Source: Callipepla californica brunnescens
Taxonomy: Eukaryota > Chordata > Aves > Galliformes > Odontophoridae
Assembly (NCBI GenBank): GCA_023055505.1
Contig: JALIRH010000002.1
Location: forward strand, 54,059,733-54,123,732
DNA: 64,000 nucleotides
Reading direction: 5' to 3'
Shown here piece after piece: positions 11,385-25,080 of this stretch. Positions within the stretch are counted from its first letter, which is position 1. The number at the start of each line of letters is the position of its first letter. A model generated the notes under the pieces. The model was not told the DNA's origin, made no database searches, and saw nothing but the letters and a program-made list of their open reading frames with translations. The position numbers and the translations under genes were made by a program.

Positions 11385-14300
11385 GTAGGTTAATTTAGTT
11401 CTTTGTCATTATGTCTCTCAGGTGTGTTGATGCTGCCTGCCATTCACCTTGAAGGCAAGCTGTTGTGTGCCTGTTATATTCTAGGGGTACTCATAGTAAT
11501 CAGGAATCAACAGATATGTTCTAAAAAAAAAAGATTTTTTTCTTATTTCAATAAAGATTAATTAAATCAAAGCAGTAACTGTTAAAAAGTTCTGTGTAAT
11601 TTATAACATTGTAAATCAGTGAGTTTTCTAATAAGCTGCAGGTAGAATGTGGGAAGCAATAATTTCTCTTAATTTGTTTTTAAATGCTCTTAGATAATTT
11701 TAAAACATTCAGGCTAGTTTCATACGTAATTAGAATTCCTACCCAGTCTTATTTTGCTGCTGATTTAAGTGGTATTTGTTCCTAAATTTCCTCTTAATGT
11801 ACAAAAATAAATGTAACTCTTCCTCAGGGCTTAGCCTGTTTCTATAACTGTGGCATGGCATAGGGTTCTGTTGGGAGCTAGACACGTGAAATCAAGTGTT
11901 CTTACTCTGGCAAAATAGCAAGACTTGGGAAAAAACACCCAGCAAAATCTATAAAAAGTGGATGACTCCTGTTGTCTGTATAAGAATTGCCGTGCTGTTT
12001 TTTTCAGACGCCGTCAGTGGACTTTGTTTAAATGTTATGTGGTATGTTATAATTTCTACTGTTTTATATCCTGGAAAAAAAGACTGGTTACTTTAGTGTC
12101 TGAAATTACAGAAAAATCATAAGAGGTGAATATTCAATTCTAGCCATTGCTTTTGTGTGCTGCATGTTTAGCGTCTAACTAAAAACCAAGCAGAAAGCTC
12201 ATCTTGAAAGAGACTACTTAATTAAAAATTAAACGATGAATTAAAACTTAAATTATGCAAAACTAATAAGCAGCATTACCAAAACCAACAATTAATATCC
12301 TACAATATATGGAAAGAAAATGCTAACATTTTTACTTTCATTTCATGTTTGTATTGCAGATTGCATAGTCCTCTGTTACGGAATTCTTCATTTGAAGTAC
12401 TTGGCATATCTGTATTAAGATATAAATCAGTGATTTTTAGGTTTGTGAGATTTGCAAAACTCATCAGAGATTAAAACTTTGATAAGGTAAAGGATATTAT
12501 AAAATAGAAAGAATCCAATTATTTTTCAATTAGCGCAAAATTAGATCTCTTTATAAGATTCAAATCTGTGCATCACCTTGTCCAAATCAATACAGTTAAA
12601 ATGGGCTCGTTGGCAAAAATGGCAGCAACGCACTGCACTAATTCAATGGAATAAAAGGTTTATTTGTTTACTGACATTGCCTTCAGCTAATTGTGTATGC
12701 TAAGGTCCTGCATGCTGTATTTGTGTGTGCATGTACTGATAGATACCAAACTAAGGGCACCTTTAAAGTGTGTTTAGTTTAGCAGTTTTATAGGAGGTAT
12801 TCCTTAAGTCGCTCGATCAGAGACACAGAAAAAACATTATCATTATTTTTACTAAAGATGCAGATGTGCATCTGTATGTCTGACAATGGTGGTATCCAGA
12901 ATACCACATGAACAAAATAGCCAAATACAAGTATGCTGTGAAATACTATGTGTTTAGTAAAACATGAATATAGGGAGACATTTCTGGAACTATCTGCTGC
13001 TTTGTTTTTCGTAATTGTATTGTTCAAACTAAGTAAAGCTTAATGGTTGAAGGAAAGGAAGTAGGGAATTAAAGAGAACCCCATATGTTTAAGTTAATTA
13101 TGAAACTTGAATCAATATTTTATTATTGCTGTATATTGGAAGATGGAAGTACTATTACATTTGTATTTTCCTGCATTTTAGTATTACATGAAATATCAAG
13201 TACCTTGAGCACCTGTCTGTATTTCCCTCTCAGTTGTGGATAACTTGGCCTTTGTAATATAGTAGTTGTTTCTCCGGTGCTATAATTTAAAAGTATACAT
13301 TACAAATAAAAATCACAACTTAGATAAAAGCATGAAGAGTGCAGCTAAAATAATTTGTAAGAGCTCTATTGGTGTTGGAAATCTAAGGTACGAGTATTGT
13401 GTATGATAAAGGCAATTAACTGAGCTTCTTATAAGGAAAAATATTGCTCTTGGAGTGGGGGGTGGAAGGAGGAGTTCATGTAAGCAGTTACAACTCTAAT
13501 TTTCTGGGCTGAGCTGTGTTAGCTGTGGCATCAATTACAGCAGCCTGGAGGTACGAGTGCCATCTGAGGACTGCATTCTTCCCTGACATCCTTACGAATG
13601 TGTCGGAGAGGTGTGGGGGAGACAGAAAGGCACCAGTGTCTACTTTGGGTTGACACCTCACTGGGAGGTCTCAAATTTCCTCAATCATCCTCTTGTACAT
13701 CACATACGGGTTCTGGTTGAATTGCACAACTTCAAGACCGTTGGTGCCTCTTGTGGCAAGAAAACCAGCTGGTATTTAGCACACACTATTGTTCTCGCTT
13801 CTGCTTTTATCAGTTTAAAGTTCTCTCTGTATCAAAATGAAGTGTTTAATCTACTATCATGAAGAGTGAAACGTGAATCAAGATCGACTCGGATATAATC
13901 TTTCTAACCACTCTTGATGGACATCTTAAGATTCAGCTTAATTTAACTGAAATCTTTAACTCTGTCTTTCTCCGAAGCTCTTTTCTTTTATGTCCATGGT
14001 TAAGTGAGCAAGGCAATGATATGCTCCCTTAACAACTGCTGGGGAGTCGAGGGGCTGATTGACTAATGTTTCTGCCCTTTCTGTGCACTTGTGATGTTCC
14101 ATCATGGCTTTCTCCTTTTTGTGCATGTAAGTGACTTTAGCTGAACCTGAATAAGGCAGGTGCTTAGGTAGTAGGCCAGGTATTTTGAAGGTAAGCATAT
14201 TCTTTGTGATAGAGCCGTGTTAGCCAGGAGCTCTGTGCCACGTTTCACATCCTTCAGCAGTCTCCCCAGGAGGTGGCAGCTGTAGAAGCCTAATGGATAT

Positions 14301-15829
14301 CATCACCTTCAACTGTCAGTTCCTTTTTCCCTGTCTGTCATGACTGTTTACTTCTGATCATACCAGTTGACATTTATGTGTCACAATAGAAAAACTAACC
14401 AGCACAGGAGTAAAGGCGACACTGGATGTGCGGTTACTTCATGTATCACAACAGGCAGCTGGCAACTCATTAACACCATGTGGAGTGTCAAGCATATAGT
14501 ACATTAAATAAAATTAATGCCTACAGGCGCTTTCTATAAGGAGATAGCCATAAAAAACAATGAAATCCCATCAATGGTTGAAACAAGAAAAGTAGAGGAG
14601 ACAGATTTTTAAAAAGAAAGTGGAGGGCTGTGATGGTTTAGGGTGGATGAGTCTGTGGTCTTAATTTTAATATTGAGCTGTGGAAAAAGGATGCATGGCA
14701 CCAGAGTTATGCTGGCATTCGGTGACTCTCCAGAGCCTGTGTGCTTGGTAGCAATTAGAGTCTTTGGGGGTAACCACTTCATCTTCACTTTTAGCCTTTA
14801 TCCGACGCTGAGTATAAGAGCAGAAGAATTGGGTACCAGTGCTGTGATCCAGAGAAGAGCTGTGTCCTGACGTAGAACCCTGAGAGTTATGAACCAAAAA
14901 GTGGTTTGCTTCATCAACAATTGACATGGCTTAATGTAAGCAATCTGAGCATTATGGCTGCAGTCTCTGTAGTGCTCAATCTGCCTTTGTACTCGATGGC
15001 TCGTGTGGGTATTTGCCTTGTCCTTGGGGCTCAGTTGGCCAGTTCATTTCTTTATCTTGTGCCTCATGCTGGTGAACAGTTTGGCGAGGCTGTGGTCCTA
15101 ATTTTAGTCGGCAGAATAATGTGAGGTACGTGTACGGTGAATGTGTAGCTAAAATGAGACGTTGCATCTCACTCTCAGGTTTTTGTGAAGTGCTATACAG
15201 AGAGAACTTTTCTAAAAAACATATTTTCAAATCAGCATTTGAATATACTTTTCTGTTGCAAAATTTGGAAACATAAATTAACACTAGGATCTTTTTTGCT
15301 TGATGGAAATTTTGATCGGTATTTGGATTTATCTGCTTAGATCTTTTTGAGTAGGTAAGCACCAACTGTTTTACAGAATAGTAAAACACTGTGATGCATT
15401 CCAGATAGTATAGAAAATGGTGTCTCATGAAAATAACAGGTAGATTTGAGTACACAAGAATGCCATTACCACTGCAAAATTTTATTACTCAGTCGACATC
15501 AAAATACACTGGATTTTCCTTCCTTGTCTTAAATAGGCAGACGTGGTAGGCTGCAGATGAGATCTCAACTTTGGATATTGTGGTTGCAGTGAGTGCTAGT
15601 GGCACATGCTACCTTACGTGAGTTCAACAGACAAAAATTTACACGGTGTGTTAGTCTTCTTTGCCATTAAACTGATGGAAGCATATTTAAAGAGAAAAAA
15701 GAACAAAAAAATGTTTTTGTTAGTTTAACAAGCTGCTTACAAAGGAAACAGGAAGAAATGTTAAAAGGTGTTCGTTGCCGTAATTAAATTGTTACCAAAA
15801 TTAACTGTGGAATGGTGTCTTGTCTCATT

Positions 15830-15847
15830 AAAAAAAAAAAAAAAAAA
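15830..15847 (+). repeat. (A)18 homopolymer
   Basis: Eighteen uninterrupted As. No retroposon body was recognised upstream. Confidence 0.9.
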
Positions 15848-18066
15848 TAGATGTAGCTGCTTTGATTTCATCTTTTGGCAGTTTATTTTATGCATTTATT
15901 GTTCTTTAATTAGAGTTCCTACATATTTGTCCTTCTTGCCTGATTGCCTTTGCCTTTTATAGCTTAAGGTGAGCTTTCCTACCCTTTGCATTTGAGATGA
16001 GTTGAGATAGCCACCTACAGTGATTGCATTGATTCCTTTCATAATTTTTATTCCTTACTGAGAATGTTTTTCCTAAGGTAAACAGAGGTCTGCTGTATTT
16101 TATTTTATGTTTTTTTATCTTCCCGGCATTTTCTGCTATTCTGGGTGGTTTCTTATATCTGTTCTCTACTTTAAACTGGATCGAACTATATTTGAAATGT
16201 GTGGCCCTGCTGGAACCATACATACTGCTAGAATAATGTTCTCTGACTTGTATGCGACAAAAAGGTCAGGTTTTCAAAGGCTGCAGGGCAATCATGTTGA
16301 CCCAACCATTGCAGCGGGCTGGTCAGCTTACTGACAGTGGAGCAGTTGAAGTGACATGCAGATGGCATAGGGGCATTCTTGCCTTTCTGATCTGGTTATT
16401 GAATTTTTTGGGGTCTGATGCTGATGTAACTGCGGTCTTGTTTTTCTTATTATGCTGTCAGAGAACTGAAGACTATCAACCAGTATGTAATGAAGTGAAA
16501 TAAATGGATCTTGCAGTTAAGACTGGTTCGAAATTCCTGATGTGTGTAGCTTTTAAACATTTTCTGTATAGTTTGAAGGAAAGGGTAAAGCATCTGCCTC
16601 CAGATTTGGAAATGAAGCCGCCCAGCTCTTCAAGTTGCCCAATTAAATTACAACTCAAATGAGGACATATAATGAGAAAAAAAATGTTAACTGTTCCTAT
16701 ATGCTTCTTTATCTGGAAGTGAAACTATGAGAATGAAAAGGCACAAGAACAATATTTAATATTATATTAGATTACTTAATGTATTGCTCTGTTTACCTTG
16801 ATAACAGATCAAAGGGGATACTTCACAAGTTTTGAGCAGTTTGTAACTATTTGTGTCCAGAATTTCATTGCATTATACATGGATGATATTCTTTCATCCT
16901 GTGATTAAAGAAGAAAGAAAAAAAAACAAAAAACTTTTGCATCAAACAAATCATGGAATTCTATTGACACATCTGGATAAGTACAATATGAGATCATGGT
17001 GTATTCGTTTACCTCTGAAGAATTGCCAGGGAACTGGTATTGGTGTTAAATCTGTGCCCTTTGCCCTTTGCAATGAGGAATTTGCCATATTTATGTCTTT
17101 GTTGGGTGCTTAGCAGCCTAGACCCAATTCTGTTGTGTCTTTATCTAGTAATTGACCTTGAGGCAGTAGCTGATGTCTCGTGCTGTGGGTAGAAGTGCAG
17201 TACTTGTCTGTCAGCGAGTACAGGAGCTTCCGTTGCCCTCCCTTTGCATTACCCTGCAACTTACCCTGTTCCTGGAGAACAGCTATGTAGGTGATTTAGT
17301 CATGTGGTGATGGACCTCCATTGAAACATGGTTCCTGGGTTTTGTGATCCTCTGGGACAGAGTTTGGCAGACAGGGAAAAGTGTCGGGAGGTGGAAGAGG
17401 GCTTTGACCATCCTTCAGAGTGTGGCTGACTTGCACGGGGCCCTCTTCCCAACTTCAGGCTTAGCGAAATAGTGCGCTGTCATACAAATGTAAATGTACT
17501 GCTTGATTTAGAAGTAAATTTAGAATAGGACATTCTAATTGCAACAACTATATTACAAATTTTCCCAGGAACTGATTAATAAGATAATAAAGTTTATAAG
17601 CTGGTTTACCCTCCCCTCTCTTTGAAAGTTCACGGTCTTGTTCAAATGGACAGTGATTTCTTGCTAACCTGGGGAGGGATGGCTGTACCTACCTGTGACT
17701 AAGATCTGAGCTGAGCACTGAAGCCTGCTACCTCATGTGGGGACAACTCTGGGGTAATTAGAGAGTAACTGCATATGCATCATCTCTGCTGAAAATACTT
17801 TTTCCTTCAAAAAAATGTTAAGAAGGATTTTCATTTCTTCCCACATGATATTTTCTTTTTATGAAAGCTGAGTGTTTCACAAAGGAAATTTACTTGCTCG
17901 TTTGCTTTTTTGGTAGGCATGTAACATCATACAAGTGTATCCTGTTTTAATGTTGTGCATTTGTGTTACTATAGATAACTCATTTTTAACACTTTCTTTA
18001 TTTATAAAACATCACTAAAAATATGACTCTGATCGAATTCCTGAGCAGATTTTTGTAGATGCGTGT

Positions 18067-18089
18067 AATTGTATACATATATATATATG
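18067..18089 (+). repeat. (AT)n short microsatellite
   Basis: Alternating tatacatatatatatatg-type dinucleotides with minor interruptions, about 20 bp long. Confidence 0.6.
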
Positions 18090-18949
18090 TCTTCATTCCA
18101 GTTAATATGGAGAAAAAACACTACAGTTTAGTTTCTCTTTCCGTTCTCTGTTTTGGAAGTCCATATAATATTACAAGAATAATTGTACCTAGAGGTATTT
18201 TATTGAAAGGTTGTTTGAGAAATGACCTGATGTCAAACTTTGCATAGCTACTTGCTTCATTAATTTGTATAATATAGCAAATCAATTTATAAGCCTGTTT
18301 ACTTAAAGGCAGATGAAGATAAATGGTGAGCACATATATACATAAGTATAAAAAGTTTGGGGATTTATTTGGTGAAATAGCTTTCCATCCTTCCATCCCA
18401 TTGAATAAAAATGTAAATCAGGATAACTAAATTCCACTCCTAAAAACAGTTCCAGTTCTTTTTTTTTTTCGTCAGTAAGTATTGAAAGCGTGAAGGTACA
18501 AAGATGTAAGTAGATTTTTGTTCTAAGATGACATACCTTCTGTTCTGAGGAACGCTTTTATTAAGATTACTGTCCTGTGCTTGACAGTAACTTACACAAT
18601 GTAGATCCAATTCGAAATGCAGCAGTTTCTAATTTAGTAATGAGCGGTACTGCGGGGTGCTGCATACTGACTCGATTCAATTGTAGGAAATGGAGTCTAT
18701 GCACATAAGGTATTTCTAAGCACACTGTATCCTTTGGAGTTGCACAATATGAAACAGCGTCAATGGTTTTTCTGAATGCCTGAAACTCTGGCAATGAGAG
18801 CATTTGCTATTTATTTCAAAATAAAAGAGTTTCTGTAGAGACACCTGGACTTGCAAAGAAGGAAAGGGATGCTGACACCTGGCAGATAGTTTCCTGGCGA
18901 CATAACAGGGTATAAAATATCGAGGTGGACAGTGCTTCTGCAAGGTAAC

Positions 18950-19210
18950 GCACCTCCCATGCTGTGCTACATGCTTTAAAGCTACGCCTGACTTTTGCCT
19001 GCGACAGCTAGTGCGCTGTAAGCCATCGGGGCCGCGTGTCGCTTCAGGTGTGCTCCCAAAGCCTGTGAAGAATCAAAGCATCTTGGCCGGCCGGCAGTCT
19101 GCCCGATGACCTTTTTCTTGTGTAGCTGGGTGATGGGTTGTGAAGGGGAGAGCTGGTTACAGTCAGGACGGGGGGGACCCGCCGCGGCGTGACGGCAGGT
19201 TCAAATCAAA
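18950..19210. promoter_or_regulatory. Small CpG-dense, GC-rich islet inside the intron
   Basis: By eye there are roughly 15 CpG dinucleotides in about 260 bp, in a window otherwise poor in CpG. Dense stretches include tcggggccgcgtgtcgc near 19026, the 8-bp palindrome GGCCGGCC at 19085-19092, and gacccgccgcggcgtgacgg near 19175. Such islets can be alternative promoters, unmethylated enhancers or decayed GC-rich repeats. No CR1 or LTR motif was recognised, and no initiator or TATA arrangement stands out. The assignment as regulatory is inference. Confidence 0.35.
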
Positions 19211-20860
19211 CCCAATAGTTGCTTCTTGTACTTTCTCCTTGTGTCCTGCCAGCTTGCTGTATGGCTGCCACAACGGTAACCCTGCGAGTGGCTTGATTGG
19301 TGAGGATTTACATGTGTGCTAATTAGAGTGGAATAAATGATTGGCTGTTTGCTGCATCGCCATAAAGGGTGCCCAGATGTACACACTACGTGAACATAAT
19401 GTGCACGGGCATGGCGCATCAAAGTTTGTCAGCTGCATTACCTCAGCAGGCTTAGGGCCTGTCGGAGAGAATTTGCTGATAATCGTCCCCTATGATTTAG
19501 TGTCTGACTTGGTGAAAGTGAAGGACCTCAAACCACCGCCTTGGCAAGGGAATTCCCGATCGTTTAACTAAAGTAATAAATGAGCTAAAAATCTATCCAA
19601 CAAGAAGGGGAAAAAGAAGTTTGTGGCTGTAAGCAGTCTTTAGTAAGGAATTCAATCTGATCAGAAATAGTTTGGAATGTAACACTAACTAAGCATCAAA
19701 TTAGCTGCTGCAATTAACAATAGACACTGAACAGAGTGTTTAATTATGCTTAATTTGTTTTGATACAGCAGAAGTCTTCAGTTATGAAAATCCCCCAGCT
19801 GCCCGAGTATCCCCTGTATAGCACGAATGCACTAAACTTTGCACACTTGGCTAATTTAATAAAGCAAATGTAGAGTGTTGCTTTAATCTTAAAAATCTGG
19901 ATTAGATGAAGGTAAAATAAAATTATTCTTAGAGGTGATCATTTTTTTCAATCTCTCTTAAAAATCTAGGCTCTCTCTTCTTTCGTGAAATTGTATAATT
20001 AAGACAAAATCCCACACGTATCGTATTTATGCACAAAAATCGGTAATATCTGATTGCTTTGACAAGTAATTTTGTACTTACATGTTCACAATATTGATAA
20101 TGTATTAATGTACAATGATTAAATGGTTAAGCTGCCATATTAAAGTTATGAGTGGGAGCATTTATCCGGCATAGCTAAGCAGGAACAAAGGCTGTCCATT
20201 TATAGATGGCATTATTCAATCTCTGAACTGCTTGGAGATGTTGACGTTACAGCATTGATTCTCAGCTTTGATACTGTGCCTCACTTGAATGACCCAATAG
20301 AGCTAAGTGATAAGGTTAAGTTAATTACTGTATCCGTGCTATACAGCTTCCACATGATTACTGCGAAGAAAGATAGTGATTCTTCTTGCTTTAATTAAGC
20401 AAAAGAGAATGAAAAGATATAATTGGTTTTTATAATAATCCTGTCTTATATCACTATCAACATGCGGCGTGTTTTTTCTACAACTTTGTTGCACGTACTC
20501 CTAGCAGCAAAATTTAAACAGTAGAATGTAGAAGTAAATTATTTAAATCCCTTTCCTAAAACATGGTGTCAGCGCACCACAATTAAATAGTTAATAGCTC
20601 TACTAATACTTTTGTAGCACCAAGGGGTCTGTGACAGTGAATTGTGTTCTAGATCTGAGAATCCATATTTGATTGCTACTTTTGGTGATTGTGTTATGTG
20701 ATTAAAAAAAAGTATGCTAACCAGTGCTTTAATTTTGCTTCTAATCATGTATTGACCTGCAGTACAGCGGCTTTAGTATTGTTCTGCAAATAAGAACTTT
20801 GATGCTGCTTTATTTTAAATTAGCTCATTAGTTGTCAAAATTTCTGTCTCTGTTTCGAAG
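19210..20860. promoter_or_regulatory. Candidate conserved noncoding block with homeodomain-like motifs
   Basis: A repeat-free stretch of about 1.6 kb directly after the CpG islet. Exact TAATTA cores occur at 19741-19746, 19996-20001 and 20322-20327, and the palindrome TTAATTAA lies at 20391-20398. There are further ATTA-type sites and a CCAAT at about 20294. The composition is mixed and non-repetitive, unlike the simple T-rich sequence around it, as expected of a constrained enhancer. No reading frame of note is present. Conservation cannot be measured from one sequence, so this is a pattern-based proposal. Confidence 0.3.
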
Positions 20861-21823
20861 GTGAAAGGGAGTTGGAAAGGGGCTGGAAAAAAGCCCAAGC
20901 AATCTCTCTTAGGGTAATACTCCTTTTTTCTTTTTGTCATGCATATAATATAATTTATGTATTTTGTGAGGTATGCAAAGGCAGTTTTACTTTGAAAATA
21001 GATGAAAATGGATGAAAGCTGACAGTAAGAGAGCAGGAGGGAGAGATAGGTGTGTTTTAGTTCTTCATGTAGTAAGCCCTGACTGTTAACCGTTCTACAT
21101 AGGTAATCCCATGTCTCTGTATCAAGCTCTTGCTATTTCTCACAAACAAATAACATTTATTAGATAGACTAATCTCACAGCTTTTTTTGGGTTTGTACTT
21201 TACCCGAATGCTGCCTTCTAAGCAGAAAAGGATCAAATCTAGACAAGAACATTTGTCTTTTATTGGTGTTGGCTTACATGGGTGCTAACCCGTTGTTGGC
21301 TAATGTGGAAATGAATTTGCTGCAGGCTTCTGTTTTCTTGCTGTATTTTATTTTTTAAGTAAAAATTGAATGTCTTTAGTTGATTGCAGTGCTAATTTGG
21401 AAAAAGTCTGGTAGATTAAAAATAACCTAGTGCCTGTTTTCTGATTTTTTTTTTTTCTACTTGTGTGGAAGGAAAGCTTACTACTATTACTATTTCTCCT
21501 GTAGCTTTAAAACGCTGTTGAATAAAATGCACTTGAAAGAAGTTCCATGCTGCATAGATAAATTTTCATCTCAGTAATTGGTAGTCCAGGGCAAGACATA
21601 TATTCCTAACTGAGGACTCTGATTATATTTAATATTATTCTTTTATTCACAATAATAAAGTTTTATCTCCTTACCAATTATTTGTTTGCAAATAGGATGT
21701 GTTGAGATTAAAATCGTGGTGTTGGAGATTTTAACAGCTGTTTGGTTCCCTGTCTGCCTATGGACAACCTCCTCCTAAGGATTTTGTAGCTGAAGAGAAT
21801 TAATTGGATAGTGTTTCAATTCT

Positions 21824-21827
<4 letters not shown>

Positions 21828-21857
<30 letters not shown>
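21828..21857 (+). repeat. (A)30 homopolymer
   Basis: Thirty uninterrupted As with no recognised retroposon body attached. It produces a spurious poly-Phe minus-strand frame. Confidence 0.95.
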
Positions 21858-21860
<3 letters not shown>

Positions 21861-24800
21861 GGTACACCATGCTTTGCAGTTACAACCATACATTTTCTCT
21901 CCCTGCTTTTATTTTTTTTTCCTGACAGTAACACCTCCTTGAAACAGTAATGTCTTGGTACGCTCAGATGAAACAATCTCAAATACAAAAACTATGTCCA
22001 GTGTTTGCAGTGTGCTTGCAGTGTGTTTAAATGCTCTTCATGTATTTTGAAAACACAGTGAAAGTGCCCTAGCAGAAGCTGTATAAGAACTGGGAAATCT
22101 TATGCAGAGGGAGCCCTGGTTTATGACACACGAAAATCAAATGGAGGATAGGGGAGGTGTTCCTAATAATCAAAATGCAGTATAAATACTTTCAGAATAG
22201 TGAAGTTTCTTGTTTGAAAAGAAGGCACTAGAACTTGGACAAGTGTAGGGTACTGTTACATGCAGCTTGTCTTAAGAAATCTGATTCTGTTTTTGGTTGG
22301 TTCCATTAGTTTGAAAATCTCAATCAAAGGATTTATTGGACAGGTTTTTTCCATTACACATCTGCTGATCCCTGTTAATCGCTCTTAGTTTAGGAGAAAT
22401 TCTGATGGATTTGCTAACAAAGGATGTATTTGTCTTGTTCATACTCTCAACGATTGGATTGGTTAGAAGAGAAGATTCTGAAAAATGTTTTTTTTTTTTC
22501 CCCCCCAGCTTGGGGGTCATTGTATTCATTTGTTCAGCGCGTGAACTGAGGATTTCCAGTCCTTTGGTTGTCAACCTGATGTCTTTTGTCAGCTCTGTAG
22601 TCAAATTTTAAAAGGTTCTTGACATTTATTGCAAACACGCGCAACAACACTTGGAACATTTTCCTCTTGTTCTTTTGTATTAATAAATATATTCTTCATC
22701 TGGAGAGCAGAATCTCTACTCCTTGTTCCACTCTTGCAGTTTGTATTGGTGATGGGAAACTAAAGCAATTGTGCAAAAAATGAAAAGGCATTTTAAGAGA
22801 AAGAATGCTCTTGGAAGCACTGAGTTCTCCACATACAGTAAATATTTTGAAATTCAAAGAAACACCGAACTCTTGAGTTCTTAATACATCTTTCTTCTGA
22901 TGGCATATGCACAGATACAGAAAACAGTCCTTGTGTGCTCCTTAATGATATCTGCTCTCATGCTGTTTGATTGCACAGACAATTTGACAGTGATGGACAT
23001 TGCTCATGCTTAATTCTTTTTAAAAAACATTTCTAGCGTTTAACATCTCATAGGAAAATAAATGAACAGGGGACAGTTTCCATCGGCATGACAGCTGAGC
23101 AACTGTATCTCTTCAGTGCTTTTATGTATAGTAAAATACAGTAGAGCTAATAGATGTGAGCAAGCATACCCCGTATAACGTTTCTTTACTTCTAGACGTA
23201 TGATGGGTTAGCATTGTGTAACAATAGCAATATTCTCTCATTTCGTGCTTCTTAACGTATCAGGATGTTTACATATTTCAGCTGAGGTGGTGCTTATTTC
23301 ATTAAGTCATATTGAGGAAAAGCAGCTTGAAAAGTTGCTTTCATATGTCAAAGTAATGATAAAATGAGTTTGAGGCCTTTATGATCAAGAACAATTTCTG
23401 CCTCTTTTTAATGATATAGAATAGTAATGACCTGCAGTTTCATTTATTCTTGGAAAAAGTATAATTGCAAAAATTAACTTGTCATACACCACAGCTCAGC
23501 AAAGTTACTTTCCTATAAGTCTGTGGTCACAGTATGTTTTTTTGCAATTCAGCATCTGGCTCTGTGGGGTACTGATGGCTTCTATGAAGAAAAGTACCAG
23601 GGTGAGCAATTAAATGTAAAATGACAGCATAAAATATGATCATTACGGTTATACAAAAGACACATTTATGAATTTTGCAGATAACTGTCATTTTTTCTAC
23701 TCATATTTGCTCTTTCTTTGTTAGCTTAATATTTCTTGTGCAATTCATTTTTTTCTTCTAAAAAGTGAACAATGCCTTTTTAATTATCCTGACACTTGTT
23801 TGTATCTTTCTTATTTGTCACATTTGAAGGCTAATGATACCTCTTTCACTTTGTTCTGACATTGTACTTTCAACTTTATTTCAAAATCAAGGACTATTTC
23901 TTAAATTAACACGAAGGTTGCATGATGAAGCTAGAATTTCTTATGGAAATCAGTTTGTGTTGTGTTGATTGGATAATGTGCAGCACCCGAAAGAAAGATT
24001 ATCTATGTTCAATTCTCAGGGGCTATCAGGCAGTGTTTTGAAGTGTTGTTTTTGAATGTAGTTCATGTTTTGTCGACTGAAAAGATGGGCCTTGATAGAA
24101 GCTATTTTAGCCATATTAGGTATTGAAAATACTGTATAGATCTTCTTAGGAGGGTTTTCTTTGCGGCTGCCCGTTTCCAAACTAGAATAATAATTCTTTC
24201 TGTAGCTGCTTATATTTGATGTGGGAGGGTGTATTTGGTTCATCCTAAAAATCAGTATGTGTGTATGTCATTGCATAGGATGCTGAAAATGCTTGTACTT
24301 CTTACTGAAATATGTTAGATACGTTGAAGAGGAAGGATAGAAAAAATGAAAAGGAAAAAGGAAAAGGGGTTACAAAATCCTATAATCCTGGAGAATCCTA
24401 GTAATGCAAATAAAAGCAGGATATTCCCTTCACTCTGTTCTGATACTGTCAGTTTTTCTTCAAAAACTCTTACTAGTTTCTTGTGCTGCCACAAAGGAGG
24501 CTGAAGAAGTACAGTTTTATCTACAGCTTTCAAGGTTGTTGCACTTAGAGAGGGACAGATGCAAGAAACGTCTGTCCTCCTGTCTTGCTGCAGAAGTCCT
24601 ACTTCTGAAAATACTTTGAGGGCTGTGGTAGGTAGGCAGGATTGCTGGGCTGTATATTTGGGAAGTTGTATGTTTACCATGTAATTTAAAAATAACGAGG
24701 AAGAAGCATTATATGCATTATGTATTAGTCCTAAAGACTAATTATTCACCTTCATTGCCTATAGAAAGCTAAGTAATCTTTCTTTCCCCCCACCCTAAGC

Positions 24801-24869
24801 AGCCTTCATTAAATGAGCACAGTGCACTGGAAAGTGTGTGCCAGGTAAGCTTACTAAATCCTGTTTAAA

Positions 24870-25080
24870 ACGCGGGAGTGGGTGAAGCAGTGTTTCTCTT
24901 GGAAGCCCCCTTTGCCTCCCAACGTGCCTTTGACAGCAAGGATTAACAGAGACCCACAGCGTTGGGGCCTGGAGGGCAGTGGGGCTTGAGGTGGGGTCAG
25001 CTGGGCTCAGGAGAAGGCCTTCACCCCGAGGGTGGCTCCTCCACCACCACAGGTCAGGGGAGGCAGAATCCTATTGCAGG
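24870..25080. other. GC-rich intronic patch of unknown nature
   Basis: About 200 bp rich in G and C (for example ggcctggagggcagtggggc and caccccgagggtggctcc) inside AT-rich sequence. No open frame continues through it, and I do not recognise a CR1 body, although isolated words resemble retroelement sequence. It could be a decayed repeat or a short regulatory element. Confidence 0.3.

Larger units (their letters stand above)
11232..18939. other. Unique AT-rich intronic sequence
   Basis: About 7.7 kb with no recognised interspersed repeat. It contains a poly-A run at 15830-15847, the longest open frame in the window (minus strand, 14976-15455, judged chance), and a possible cryptic exon at 11313-11384. 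The stretch 12540-12800 and the region 14.4-15.1 kb look less simple in composition than their surroundings, but I cannot assign a function. Confidence 0.55.

Noticed and set aside
14976..15455. 159-codon minus-strand open frame, the longest in the window
   Set aside because: AT-rich, no recognisable domain, no splice or promoter context, and it overlaps several equally open frames. Judged a chance frame.
24315..24680. 121-codon minus-strand open frame
   Set aside because: It has an unrecognised, T-rich-derived hydrophobic C-terminus and no supporting signals.
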